Source of the DNA: Flavobacterium marginilacus
GTDB taxonomy: Bacteria; Bacteroidota; Bacteroidia; Flavobacteriales; Flavobacteriaceae
Assembly (NCBI RefSeq): GCF_026870155.1
Contig: NZ_CP113975.1
Location: 5,084,001-5,148,000, forward strand
Length of the DNA stretch: 64,000 bases
Direction of reading: 5' to 3'
The notes under the pieces are model-generated. The model was given only the letters and a program-made list of their open reading frames with translations. It did not search any database and was not told where the DNA came from. Numbering within the stretch: the stretch's first letter is position 1; each line of letters opens with the position of its first letter. A program made the position numbers and the translations under genes. Of this stretch, positions 51,989-61,359 are shown piece after piece.

Positions 51989-53428
51989 TCAAAAAAACCA
52001 GCTGGCGACAAAAATAGCCGTAATCACACAAACCACATCCACCAGAAGCATTGTACCCAAAGCGTAACGGGTATTTTTGATATTTACCGAACCAAAATAA
52101 ACGGCAATTACATAAAAAGTACTTTCGGCACTGCACTGAAAAATACTGCTCAATCTGCCCGTCATAGAATCGGCGCCAAAAGTATTCATCGAATCAATCA
52201 GAAATCCTCTTGAACCTGCTGAACTAAATGGTCTGAGCAAAGCTACCGGCAGGGCATCGGTGATTTCTTTGCTTACACCCATATTCGAAAAAGCAAAAGC
52301 AATCCAATCACTGATAATTTCAAATAAACCGCTGTTTCTAAACAGTGAAATCGCTACCAGCATTCCTAAAACATAAGGGAAAATAGTAACTCCGGTTTTA
52401 ATTCCATTATTTGCTCCTGAAACAAAAGCTTCAAAAACGGTGGTTTTCGCTTCTGTAAATTTCTTCTCTTTTATAAATGAAAAAACCAAAGTAAAAGCAA
52501 TAATTCCTACTAAGATTAAAGCCGAAAGATTAGAGGTGAAATAGTTTTTTCCGATTAAATCCAAGTGGTTTACATACATCAGCAAACCAACAATTGCAGC
52601 GATTAATCCCATCAGTACCACAACCAGAGAAGCGCTTTTGAAATTTATTTTCTGTCTGATTCCAACAATAAGGAAAGCGGCAATTGTACCAATAAACGAA
52701 GTGATAATGCAAGGCAGCATCACATCTGCTGGGTTTGTGGCATTTGCAGCCGCGCGGTAACCAATGATAGATGTTGCAATCAGCGTCAGTCCCGAAGCGT
52801 GCAGGCACATAAACATAATCTGTGCATCGCTCGCCCGGTCTTTTTCGGGATTTATTTCCTGCAGGCTTTCCATCGCCTTTAATCCAAAAGGCGTTGCGGC
52901 GGAGTCCAATCCCAAGAAATTAGCAGCAAAATTCAATGTCATATACGAAATAGACGGATGATCTTTTGGGATACTCGGAAACACTTTTACAAACACTGGA
53001 CTCAATAATTTTGCCAGTTTCCCGGAAGCGCCAGAAATAATTAAAAGTTCCATCAGTCCGCAGAAGAAGGCCAAATAAGCAATAAGCGGCAGAATCAGAT
53101 CAAGTAAAGTACTCTTACACGTTGGCAGTAAACCGTCTGATTTTTGAACACCGCTGAAGATTTTTACGGTTTTGTTTTTATAAACGTAAGTAGTATCAGC
53201 ATTCAGCGTATCACGATTGATAATCATCGTCTGATCCTCCGATTTCTTGATACTGTCTCTGATAAAAGCAGGAACCTGTTCAATATATTTTTCAGAAATT
53301 AAAACAGGATCGTCTTTTTTCCCGTTCAAAACATAATCTATGGTATACGTATTGGCAGTAAACAGACTGACAACAATAAAGACAATCGATGAAATAAAAA
53401 TAACTAACCAGAATCTGCTTAATACCAT
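51989..53428 (-). CDS. SpmA-SpmB fusion, nucleoside recognition domain protein
   Basis: 479 aa. N-terminal membrane helix and a hydrophilic part, then two Gate/nucleoside-recognition units: the first with LIAYLAFFCGLMELLIISGA, LNFAANFLGLDSAATPFGLK (SpmA-like), the second with TVFEAFVSGANNGIKTGVTI, FPYVLGMLVAISLFRNSG and the terminal SSIFQCSAESTFYVIAVYFG (SpmB-like). These proteins are fused in many Bacteroidota and non-sporulating bacteria, where their role is unknown. Monocistronic. Confidence 0.85.
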   Translation of the reverse strand: MVLSRFWLVIFISSIVFIVVSLFTANTYTIDYVLNGKKDDPVLISEKYIEQVPAFIRDSIKKSEDQTMIINRDTLNADTTYVYKNKTVKIFSGVQKSDGLLPTCKSTLLDLILPLIAYLAFFCGLMELLIISGASGKLAKLLSPVFVKVFPSIPKDHPSISYMTLNFAANFLGLDSAATPFGLKAMESLQEINPEKDRASDAQIMFMCLHASGLTLIATSIIGYRAAANATNPADVMLPCIITSFIGTIAAFLIVGIRQKINFKSASLVVVLMGLIAAIVGLLMYVNHLDLIGKNYFTSNLSALILVGIIAFTLVFSFIKEKKFTEAKTTVFEAFVSGANNGIKTGVTIFPYVLGMLVAISLFRNSGLFEIISDWIAFAFSNMGVSKEITDALPVALLRPFSSAGSRGFLIDSMNTFGADSMTGRLSSIFQCSAESTFYVIAVYFGSVNIKNTRYALGTMLLVDVVCVITAIFVASWFF

Positions 53429-53754
53429 AACTTATATTTTTTGTAAATGTAATAAATCAATCGCAATGAGAAAGGCAAAAATCAATGGCAATGACAATTG
53501 CAAAAATCAATAATAAAACTCAATTATTGAAACTGTCATTGAATTTTGTCATTGATATTATTTTTTAAATCTTATCGTCTATTAAACTCTTCATAAATGA
53601 AGATGGATTTAGATAAAAAACTGCTAAAATTAAAAACTGACCACTCAGTCAAAATAATTTTTCTAGAAAACACAGTACTTTGAGTTAGAATATATCTTTT
53701 TTGGAAAATAGTGACATTAGTAATTTTTACCTTCTCTTAAAGACCGAAATCAAT
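53429..53754. other. intergenic, no gene seen
   Basis: Contains short direct repeats (CAAAAATCAA twice, TCATTGA-type palindromes) near 53476-53560 but no open frame or terminator that I can support. Confidence 0.35.
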
Positions 53755-54834
53755 TTATTCAATACTAATTTTGGTTTCCAGATAATCTTCAAAAGGTTTT
53801 ACCGCCTCAAAAAGTATTGCTTTTTTTGTGTCATCAATCGGAGAAAAAAACTGTGTTTCGATTTTTACATGATCTTTTTTGAAGGTTCGTTTCCAGTCAC
53901 CAATCACTTTTCCATTTTCGAGAATAATAGGTTTAAAAATGCCATTGTTAGTAAATGCTTTTGATTGATGTTCCAATGGTATGGAAGCTTCCCTATTTTT
54001 GTACGAAATCAAAATCTCATCAAAAGCCGGCAGAAAATGTACGCTCTCACGAAAGTTATCCGCATTCGGAATATTTGTACCAAACCAGTATTTCTGATTA
54101 TCTATTTCAACCGAATTCAGTTCTGATTCAATTAAATTAATCGCCAGCTTAGCCGTAGTCTGCGAAAAACCTGACCACCACGAAAAATCAAGCAGAGTCG
54201 CCGGTCCGTGACTTTCGAAATACCGCTTTGCTAATTTAACTAACGCCTCTTCATTGGTCAAAGCTGATTTGGGTTTTGGAACGCGTTCTTCAAGCAATGC
54301 ATAGGTGATTTTTTTGCCTTTCATCCTGCCGTTACAAACCAAACCATCCAGTTCTGCATTCATCATAACAATAACGGGAGATAAGTCACCCGAAGCCTTT
54401 TGAATATTAAGCTCCTGCATGATTTCATCCCGAGTTAGATGATTATTTCCAGCCAAAAGTTTTTCGATAGCCGAGTTAACCTGATCCAGTTTCTTTTCAT
54501 CATAGCCGTGCTGTCTGGCCATTGAAGCAAAAAGACGTTTAACCACTGCCCCAGAAATATCGAGCATCCAGTAAATATCATCAGCAGAAACAAAATGCCA
54601 CGTCGGACGAAGAATGTGTGTCCGTATAATTTTACCTGAATTAACCGCTTCTTCAACTTCTTTTTCAGTCGCGCTTCCTCTTGAACCGACCGCCCATTTT
54701 GCCATAGCATAATCCTGAGCCTGTACAGCACCTAAATGACGTACTATATCCTGAGGTGACTTGTCATTTGTTTTTAAAAGATTTTGAGAAGCAAGCCGAT
54801 AATTTGCAATTTCGCGATGGGTCATTTGAAACAA
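53755..54834 (-). CDS. winged-helix DNA-binding domain protein (HTH_42)
   Basis: 359 aa. The HTH_42 family is recognised by LKTNDKSPQDIVRHLGAVQA and AQDYAMAKWAVGSRGSATEK, followed by the strongly conserved RTHILRPTWHFVSADDIYWM, and later GDWKRTFKKDHVKIETQFFS. Members of this family bind DNA and some are glycosylases acting on crosslinks (YcaQ/AlkX types). Just upstream of the exonuclease and methyltransferase genes on the same strand, it fits a DNA-repair group; starts 4 nt after the exonuclease stop. Confidence 0.82.
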   Translation of the reverse strand: MFQMTHREIANYRLASQNLLKTNDKSPQDIVRHLGAVQAQDYAMAKWAVGSRGSATEKEVEEAVNSGKIIRTHILRPTWHFVSADDIYWMLDISGAVVKRLFASMARQHGYDEKKLDQVNSAIEKLLAGNNHLTRDEIMQELNIQKASGDLSPVIVMMNAELDGLVCNGRMKGKKITYALLEERVPKPKSALTNEEALVKLAKRYFESHGPATLLDFSWWSGFSQTTAKLAINLIESELNSVEIDNQKYWFGTNIPNADNFRESVHFLPAFDEILISYKNREASIPLEHQSKAFTNNGIFKPIILENGKVIGDWKRTFKKDHVKIETQFFSPIDDTKKAILFEAVKPFEDYLETKISIE

Positions 54835-54837
54835 AAA

Positions 54838-55551
54838 TTACACGTGAATAATTTCCTCTTCGATCAATAAATCCTCTCTTCGAAGGCGGAGAAAGATCTG
54901 TGCGACAGCAATTGTGTCCTTTTCGCAGTAAATGACTATTCGGTCAATGTCTTTTTCAACATAAAAAACATGCCCTACCTGACTGCCGTCGATATCACCT
55001 TTGGGAGAAGGAATTCCGAGGACTTTACACATTAATTTTAAAGACGTAAAATGTTTGTAATCGCCAAATTTCCACAATTCCAAAGTATCTAAATGCGGAA
55101 TCTCCCAAGGCTTTTTGCCAAATAAATTCAGCTTATCGGGAATTGGAATCTGATTGATGATCATTCGGCGTGCCAGAAACGGAATATCAAATTCTTTGGC
55201 ATTATGACCGCACAAAATATGCTGTGGTCCGTTGAAGTGATTATTCAGCAGGTTATTGAAGTCTTTCAAAAGTTTCGGCTCATCGCCAAAAAAAGAAGTT
55301 ACCCTGAAATTCCGGATATCCCCTTTAATAACAAAAAAACCAACAGAGATACAGATAATCTTTCCAAACTCAGCCCAGATTCCAGCTCGGTCATAGAATT
55401 CTTCTGCAGTAAAATCGTCTTTTCGCTGGTATTGGGTTTTTTGTTCGTACAAAACCTGCATTTCGGAATCCAAAGTATTGAAATTTTCAGTTTCCGGTAC
55501 AGTTTCGATATCTAGAAAAAGGATGTTGTTGAGATTAATTTTTTCGATCAT
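54838..55551 (-). CDS. PolB-like predicted 3'-5' exonuclease
   Basis: 237 aa, RNase H-like exonuclease fold. ExoI motif ILFLDIETVPETENF (Asp-Ile-Glu), ExoII HILCGHNAKEFDIPFLARRM, then DTLELWKFGDYKHF and ExoIII YCEKDTIAVAQIFLRLR (final Asp). It matches the stand-alone family related to the exonuclease domain of DNA polymerase B. Mg-dependent; role in repair is inferred. Next to the HTH_42 gene. Confidence 0.85.
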   Translation of the reverse strand: MIEKINLNNILFLDIETVPETENFNTLDSEMQVLYEQKTQYQRKDDFTAEEFYDRAGIWAEFGKIICISVGFFVIKGDIRNFRVTSFFGDEPKLLKDFNNLLNNHFNGPQHILCGHNAKEFDIPFLARRMIINQIPIPDKLNLFGKKPWEIPHLDTLELWKFGDYKHFTSLKLMCKVLGIPSPKGDIDGSQVGHVFYVEKDIDRIVIYCEKDTIAVAQIFLRLRREDLLIEEEIIHV

Positions 55552-55649
55552 TTTTTAGACTTTCATTAGACAACTTAGATTTGTAGACTAAAATCTGCAA
55601 TAGTAAAAATCTAAGATAGTCTAATTATCTTATAATCTAAAAGTCTAAC

Positions 55650-56120
55650 CTAAAATAAACTTTGTTGAGTAGTTGGATTTTCGTGCTCCAAAAGCCATTT
55701 TTTTCGCCATAATCCGCCGGCATAACCTGTAAGCGAACCGTCAGTTCCAATTACCCTGTGACATGGGACTACAATCCAGAGCGGGTTTTTTCCATTTGCG
55801 GAAGCCACGGCACGAATCGCTTTTACGTCTCCTAAAATTTTGGATTGTTCCAGATACGTTCTGGTTTTTCCGTATGGAATTTCCAATAAGGCTTTCCATA
55901 CTTTTTGTTGGAATTCGGTTCCTTTTGGATTGAGTTTAAAGTCGAAATCTATTCTTTTGCCTTCGAAATAATCGTTGAGTTGAGTAACAGCTTCTTGTAA
56001 AACTTTAGGAATTGTTGAAGAAACTGCTCCTTCATCCAAAACAGAAATTTCGGAAACGCCATTTTCGTCGCCTATAATTTTAGCGATTCCTAAAGGAGTT
56101 TTTATGTTGACAATTTGCAT
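55650..56120 (-). CDS. ogt: methylated-DNA-[protein]-cysteine S-methyltransferase
   Basis: 156 aa. N-terminal Ada/Ogt-like domain and the DNA-binding domain with RTYLEQSKILGDVKAIRAVA, active-site PCHRVIGTDGSLTGYAGG (catalytic Cys in PCHR) and the terminal RKKWLLEHE. It repairs O6-alkylguanine by transferring the alkyl group to cysteine. Lies behind the exonuclease with a 98-nt gap; part of a repair group in this strand. Confidence 0.95.
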   Translation of the reverse strand: MQIVNIKTPLGIAKIIGDENGVSEISVLDEGAVSSTIPKVLQEAVTQLNDYFEGKRIDFDFKLNPKGTEFQQKVWKALLEIPYGKTRTYLEQSKILGDVKAIRAVASANGKNPLWIVVPCHRVIGTDGSLTGYAGGLWRKKWLLEHENPTTQQSLF

Positions 56121-56135
56121 AAATAAAAATCGTAT

Positions 56136-56918
56136 TTATTTTAAATAATTCCTATACTGATATTCGATTGAGGTAATATTTACTATTTCGTTATCCTTTT
56201 TTTCAATTATTTTTACAGGATAGTCATCAGAATTATATTCGTAATCATAGGTAAAATTATCACCTTTTATATTTTCTTCCAAAACATTGTTTCCTTCTGA
56301 ATTTATTAATTTTAAGTAGGGTTTAGGAAAAATTAGTTCATAGCTATTTTTTTTGGTATCATAGGATTTATAACTATCACTATAAGAATAATCATTTACA
56401 AAATAGATTACTTTGACCAAATGCCCTTTTTTGTTATACTTACATTTTCTCGTTTCTAATACTTTTTTATCTTTTACAATTCGGACTTCTTTAAGCTGAT
56501 TTAATTTATTATAAGTATAATGTTCCTCCGTTTGTATGCCGTTTTCAGTCTCTATTAATTTTGTAATTAAGTCATTAGTATATTCAAAACTAAATGTAAA
56601 CGCTGAAGCTTCAATATCTTTATATTTAAAATATTCATAATGAATCTCATTCAATTTGTTATCTTGACATTTAACTGTTTCTTTTTCAATCACATCACCA
56701 GCTGGTGAAGTTGTTATTATTGAAGTAAGTTGTTTGTTTTGATAATTATACTGAATTATTTCTTCGCTATCAACAACATTCTTTATGTAGTCTTTAGAAA
56801 TTTTTTTGGAAACTTTAATCTGATTAGTTATTCGTATCGTATCCAAATTAATTTCTTGACTATACCCATAATTGAAAGTCACAAATATTATAATAAGTAG
56901 TAGGTTACTTTTTTTCAT
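56136..56918 (-). CDS. secreted protein with YD-like beta repeats
   Basis: 260 aa with a signal peptide (LLLIIIFVTFNYGYS). Repetitive strands such as YNYQNKQLTSIITTSPAGDV, YTNDLITKLIETENGIQTEE, YTYNKLNQLKEVRIVKDKK and YNSDDYPVKIIEKKDNE resemble YD/RHS-type repeats but there is no RHS core domain. The style is shared by the cassette gene at 16276-17382. No function proposed. Confidence 0.6.
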   Translation of the reverse strand: MKKSNLLLIIIFVTFNYGYSQEINLDTIRITNQIKVSKKISKDYIKNVVDSEEIIQYNYQNKQLTSIITTSPAGDVIEKETVKCQDNKLNEIHYEYFKYKDIEASAFTFSFEYTNDLITKLIETENGIQTEEHYTYNKLNQLKEVRIVKDKKVLETRKCKYNKKGHLVKVIYFVNDYSYSDSYKSYDTKKNSYELIFPKPYLKLINSEGNNVLEENIKGDNFTYDYEYNSDDYPVKIIEKKDNEIVNITSIEYQYRNYLK

Positions 56919-56974
56919 TATTTTAATATTTTTTGCAACTTTAAATTTGATTTAGGCATAAATGTAGATAAATT

Positions 56975-57847
56975 TTATGTCAATAAAAAAGCAATTGCCC
57001 TTTGACCTATTTCAGAATTTTGATTTTTAGGTGTTGCCAATAAAATATCGGTGAAAAGGTTAATTTTCTTGAGTTCTACAAAACCTAAATCAGGATCATT
57101 ATAATTTTTAACCACATTTGTAGGCACAATCGAAATGCCCAAACCATTTTTGACTAACTGGATGATCGACGAAATATTATTGGATTCATGCACCACTTTT
57201 GGTTCAAAACCATATTGCGCACAAATCTGCAGTAAAACATCATAAAAGTACGGCGCATAATCTTTATTAAAAAACACAAAAGTCGCTTCTTTCAGCTTTT
57301 CTAGTTCTTCCTCAGCAGTAATACTATATTTATTGCGGTTAAAAACAATGGAAAAACTGTCCTTAAACCACAATTGAGAGTCAATTTTGGACGAATAAAG
57401 AGGCGCCCGGATTATTCCCAAGTCAATTTTCCCGTCTTCCAGAGCTGCAATCTGCTTAACCGTTGGTACTTCGTATAACCGAAAATTGACAAAAGGATAT
57501 TTTTCGGACAAAAACTGCAGCAGCTTTGAAATATCTCCCGAGAAAGTAGAGCTCACATAGGCAATCCGAAACTCACCGCTTTGATTCTCGCTTATTCTTT
57601 TGGTTTGAATGTTGATGCGTTCTATGTTTTTCAATACTTCACGCATTTCTTTTTGGTAGAATTTACCAGCTTCGGTGAGAATGACCCGTTTGTTATTTCG
57701 CTCAAAAAGCTGCGCACCGATTTCGTTTTCTAATTCTTTGATCTGCCGGCTCAACGGCGGCTGTGAAATAAATAATTTTTCGGCAGCCCGAACAAAACTG
57801 AGTTCTTCGGCTAGTTTCAGGAAATATTTAATATGACGGAGTTCCAT
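56975..57847 (-). CDS. LysR-family transcriptional regulator
   Basis: 290 aa. Winged helix MELRHIKYFLKLAEELSFVR, AEKLFISQPPLSRQIKELEN and a LysR substrate-binding domain of the BenM/CatM type (GLGISIVPTNVVKNYNDPDL). Divergent from the methyltransferase gene at 57938, with a candidate T-N11-A operator right beside its start codon, the usual arrangement for a LysR regulator controlling the neighbouring gene. Confidence 0.92.
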   Translation of the reverse strand: MELRHIKYFLKLAEELSFVRAAEKLFISQPPLSRQIKELENEIGAQLFERNNKRVILTEAGKFYQKEMREVLKNIERINIQTKRISENQSGEFRIAYVSSTFSGDISKLLQFLSEKYPFVNFRLYEVPTVKQIAALEDGKIDLGIIRAPLYSSKIDSQLWFKDSFSIVFNRNKYSITAEEELEKLKEATFVFFNKDYAPYFYDVLLQICAQYGFEPKVVHESNNISSIIQLVKNGLGISIVPTNVVKNYNDPDLGFVELKKINLFTDILLATPKNQNSEIGQRAIAFLLT

Positions 57848-57848
57848 A

Positions 57849-57865
57849 AATACCTATTAAGTATT
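57849..57865. promoter_or_regulatory. candidate LysR operator
   Basis: AATAC-CTATTAA-GTATT, an inverted repeat of the T-N11-A type, 1 nt upstream of the LysR start and about 70 nt before the divergent methyltransferase. Confidence 0.4.
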
Positions 57866-57909
57866 AATTATTGACAAAATAAGTATTTTTAAGTCATATA
57901 TAAAAATAA

Positions 57910-57917
57910 TAGGTTTG
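57910..57917 (+). promoter_or_regulatory. -7 promoter box
   Basis: TAGGTTTG matches TAnnTTTG, 20 nt ahead of the methyltransferase ATG at 57938. Confidence 0.55.
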
Positions 57918-57937
57918 TAAAACAAAAGAAAACAATC

Positions 57938-58561
57938 ATGGAAGAAATTTGGAAAGACCGATGGAACGAAAGATACAGCAGCGAACAGTTTGCATACGGA
58001 AAGGAACCTAATAAATACCTGAAAAATGAATTAGATAAACTAAAATCCGGAACCATTCTTTTTCCAGCTGAAGGAGAAGGGCGCAATGCTGTGTATGCAG
58101 CCAAAAAAGGCTGGAACGTTTTTGCATTCGACATCAGTTCGGAGGGAAAAAGGAAAGCATTACAACTTGCCGATTCCAATAATGTAAAAATCAGTTATGA
58201 AATTGGCGAATTAGAGACAATGAATTATGAAACAGGTCAATTTGATGCAATAGCTCTTATTTATGCTCATTTTCCTGCGAACATTAAATCACAATATCAC
58301 AGGATTTTGGATACGTATCTGCGAAAAGACGGTGTTGTAATTTTTGAAGCTTTCAGCAAAAAACATCTGGAATATGTTCAAAAAGATGCGAAAGTTGGCG
58401 GTCCAAAAGATATTGAATCGCTATTCTCCATCGAAGAAATACAGTCTGATTTTCCAGATTATGATTTTGAAGAATTGACAGAAATAGAAATTGAACTTAA
58501 CGAGGGAGAATTTCACAATGGAAAAGGATCGGTAATACGATTTGTGGGACGAAAAAAGTAA
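57938..58561 (+). CDS. class I SAM-dependent methyltransferase (TehB-like)
   Basis: 207 aa. Motif I-like region [20 protein letters not shown] and strand [14 protein letters not shown]; then [20 protein letters not shown]. It resembles the thiopurine/tellurite-type methyltransferases of small size. Substrate unknown. Divergent from a LysR regulator and likely controlled by it, and followed 11 nt later by another methyltransferase. Confidence 0.85.
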   Translation: MEEIWKDRWNERYSSEQFAYGKEPNKYLKNELDKLKSGTILFPAEGEGRNAVYAAKKGWNVFAFDISSEGKRKALQLADSNNVKISYEIGELETMNYETGQFDAIALIYAHFPANIKSQYHRILDTYLRKDGVVIFEAFSKKHLEYVQKDAKVGGPKDIESLFSIEEIQSDFPDYDFEELTEIEIELNEGEFHNGKGSVIRFVGRKK

Positions 58562-58572
58562 AACTTACAGCT

Positions 58573-59280
58573 ATGAAAAAATCAACAGTAAATGAAATCA
58601 AGAAGCGATTTGACAACGATGTCGAACGTTTTGCAAATTTAGAAACAGGCCAGGTGGCAACAATGGATGCCCAAATATCATTGGAACTTTTAACCTCAGC
58701 GTCAAAAGCAATAAAGCCAAAAGCAGTAAATGTTCTTGATATTGGATGCGGAGCAGGGAATTATACTTTGAAAATGCTTTCGAAAATACCCAATTTGAAC
58801 TCTGTTTTGATTGATTTAAGCCAAAATATGTTAGACAAGGCACAGGAACGTGTTTTAGCAACAACAACGGGGAAAGTAGAAACAATACAAGGCGATATCC
58901 GAGATATAGAATTGCCAAGAAACCATTTTGATATCATTTTGGCTGGAGCCGTTCTGCATCATTTAAGAGAAGACTCCGATTGGGAGTTTGTTTTCCAGAA
59001 ATTATACAACAGTTTATCGCCTGGAGGCTGTCTGATGATTTCAGATTTGTTAGTTCAGGATCATGAAGGAGTAAACCAAATGGTGTGGGAAAGATATGCT
59101 GATTATTTGACACAGCACGGAGGTCAGGAATACCAGCAAAAAGTCTTTGATTACATTGAGATTGAAGATACACCAAGATCAATGACCTATCAATTGGAAT
59201 TAATGAAGAAAGTCGGTTTTTCAAGCGTAGAAATTTTGCATAAAAATGCCTGTTTTGGTACTTTTGGAGGGATTAAGTAA
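58573..59280 (+). CDS. class I SAM-dependent methyltransferase
   Basis: 235 aa. Motif I VLDIGCGAGNYTLKMLSKIP, motif II DLSQNMLDKAQERV, motif for catalytic surface FDIILAGAVLHHLREDSDWE and GGCLMISDLL. It resembles the small-molecule or protein methyltransferases with a cap domain. Second gene of the LysR-controlled unit; 11 nt after the first methyltransferase. Substrate not evident. Confidence 0.88.
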   Translation: MKKSTVNEIKKRFDNDVERFANLETGQVATMDAQISLELLTSASKAIKPKAVNVLDIGCGAGNYTLKMLSKIPNLNSVLIDLSQNMLDKAQERVLATTTGKVETIQGDIRDIELPRNHFDIILAGAVLHHLREDSDWEFVFQKLYNSLSPGGCLMISDLLVQDHEGVNQMVWERYADYLTQHGGQEYQQKVFDYIEIEDTPRSMTYQLELMKKVGFSSVEILHKNACFGTFGGIK

Positions 59281-59308
59281 ATAAAAAACAAAATATTTAG
59301 ATACAAAA

Positions 59309-59333
59309 AACCCAACCTTCAAAAGGTTGGGGT
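59309..59333 (-). terminator. hairpin terminator (minus strand)
   Basis: CCCAACCTT-caaa-AGGTTGGG stem; on the minus strand it is followed by six T (plus-strand AAAAAA just before 59311). It ends the avcD-like unit on the minus strand and may help on the plus strand too. Confidence 0.75.
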
Positions 59334-59358
59334 ATATAAATTTAAACAGAGTAATTCA

Positions 59359-59514
59359 TTAATAAATAGGTCTTTGACGATTTAAAATTTTCGCATTAAG
59401 TTCATTATTTTGAATTTTTTGTAAAGATATAACCTTGATTTCTCGAGGTTCGCCCATTTTACTTTCTTTAAATTCAATTTTTAATTGTGCTTGAGTAGGT
59501 GGAGATTTTTTCAT
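59359..59514 (-). CDS. 51-aa small ORF behind the deaminase gene
   Basis: Minus strand, ATG at 59514 (11 nt after the deaminase stop) to TAA at 59359, then the terminator at 59309. The product (MKKSPPTQAQLKIEFKESKM, ending RQRPIY) is short, basic and soluble. It shows no recognised family. Close spacing to the deaminase and a shared terminator argue for a common transcript, so it may be an accessory or antitoxin-like partner. Inference only. Confidence 0.5.
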   Translation of the reverse strand: MKKSPPTQAQLKIEFKESKMGEPREIKVISLQKIQNNELNAKILNRQRPIY

Positions 59515-59525
59515 TTCAAGTTAAA

Positions 59526-61067
59526 TTAAATTAAGTCCTCAAATGTACTTATATTTTTTAATTCTTTTGTCGCTTTTTTTTCTAAATAAGGAATTGCATC
59601 TAAAGAAATACTTTTTCTTGGGGAGGCATTTTTTTTCTTAATTAGAATTTTATTGTTGTCCTTTTTCCTTACATCACCATCAAACATTTTAAATAAATCA
59701 ATATATCTTGTAGGTGAAACACCATCATACATTAAAATTTTAACTCGATCTTTCTCGTTTTCATTTTCAGTAATTGAGTCATCATGTAATTTTAAGGCTA
59801 AACTTTTTTTATAAGGCTCTATATAATATATTTCGGTGATTCCTGATGCCACAATATGTCTAGCACAATTGTGACAAGGATATGTAGTACAGAATAACTT
59901 TCCTCCAATCATTTCTGACCCTGTTTTTTGAGAAGCATTTATGATTGCGTGCATTTCCGCATGAACAGCTCTTGAAAACTCAATAAGATCTTTAATCCTT
60001 GAATCTCTCAATTGCTTAAACAAATCTGCTTTTTTTTCATTAGAAATTAATTTACTTTCTATTAGTTCTTCAACAATTACTTCAGTTAGAAAATCTTTTT
60101 CCTCATCATTAAAACATTTTCCTCCTTTTTTATTTACACATCGATGATCATTAGAAAAATCATCTGACGAATTATAAAGGTTTCCTCCAAATTTTGGAAC
60201 ATCATTCCAACCCACGGATATTACATCTCCTTTTTTATTAGTAATTGATGCTCCTACTTGTCTCGAAAGACAAGCTGAATTAGCAGAGGAAGAAGAAGCC
60301 AAATACATTGCCGTTTCATAATAATTAGGAGTAATAATATTAGTTCCAAAAATTAAATCTAAAAATCTTTCTATTTTTGATTTAATTAATTGTTCATGGC
60401 TGTCTTCTATTCTTAAAAAGTAACCTGCAGTTGTAAAGGTTTTAGTTACTTTTTGGCCATGAGGAAAATTTTGTTCAGAATCTATCTCTACTAATTTTTC
60501 AATATCCGGGTTTTTGATTCCTTTATCTTTCAAATTTTTACGTCTGATATCCAGAGGGGAAAAAACACCTATAAAATAAAAAATATTCTGATAAACCATT
60601 TTAAGTAGTTTATATTCATCATGATTTTTTATTGAATTTACAATATAACACACTCTTTTAGATTTAACTAAATCCTCAGGACTTTTGGATTTATGTTGTC
60701 TGTTTTTTGTAATTTGATGAATCGTAAGTTTAGCCAAAATATCATTTCCATGTATTTCTCTTAATTCATTTCCTTTATTTATTAATGAATTATAATAATT
60801 AAATGATTTTGCAGATCCATTTATATTAAACTTCTTTTTAATAAATTCACTTAATTTTATATCAATACATACATAATCAAATGAATCTTCTAAAATATCT
60901 CTTAAACATTATGAGACATAATTAATATCTGTTCCTATTGGACCACAAAGACCAATTATTAACTCATCAGTAATCGTGTCTTTCAAATGTTCCTTTAAAG
61001 TTGATGAATCATTATTTTCTATTTCATCATGACTAGTTTCAATTCTTAATTGTGTTGCTTCTGACAT
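59526..61067 (-). pseudogene. avcD: AvcD-like dCTP/dCMP deaminase with in-frame stop (interrupted)
   Basis: The full frame from ATG 61067 to 59526 spans 513 codons but has a TAA at 60909-60911 (codon 53). Before it lies a P-loop-like part (ELIIGLCGPIGTDINYVS), after it CLRDILEDSFDYVCIDIKLS and, with residue numbers for the full frame, the deaminase domain with zinc ligands His369-Ala-Glu371 (VHAEMHAI) and Cys398/Cys401 (TYPCHNCARHIV). This two-domain layout is that of anti-phage cytidine deaminases of the AvcD type. The segment after the stop could still be made from TTG 60737 (403 aa). A CAA-to-TAA change would explain the stop. The 5' RNA antitoxin (AvcI) is not identifiable by eye. Confidence 0.8.
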
Positions 61068-61235
61068 AGTTCTATTTTTTATAAAAATATCAAATAATAG
61101 TTACATCTGATATTTTTAAAGTAAAATATGTCAAATAACTTTATTTTAGTTAGAAAATAGAGTTTATATAATTATTGCAATGAATTATAAATTTCTTTAG
61201 CTATAAACAAATATTGTTATCCCTAAAAAAATTAA

Positions 61236-61274
61236 AAAAGACAAACTATTGTTCATACAAATAGTTTGTCTTTT
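61236..61274. terminator. bidirectional terminator
   Basis: AAAAGACAAACTATT and AATAGTTTGTCTTTT perfect stem with T runs on both sides; on the minus strand it follows the cytochrome gene (with a repeat element between). Confidence 0.85.
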
Positions 61275-61350
61275 CTAGCCCAGATGGAAACGGCATCCTC
61301 TTGTAGCAGGGTTCGCCACAAGAGATATAGTGGACAGCTGGATTAGCTCC
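61275..61350. repeat. interspersed palindromic element, family 2
   Basis: TAGCCCAGATGGAAACGGCA ... CTCTTGTAGC and GCCACAAGAG, then GATATAGTGGACAGCTGGAT, ending TAGCTCC. Shares its first part with the element at 51610-51691. Lies between the cytochrome stop and its terminator. The remaining gap up to 61068 has no gene. Confidence 0.6.
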
Positions 61351-61359
61351 AGAAAATTA

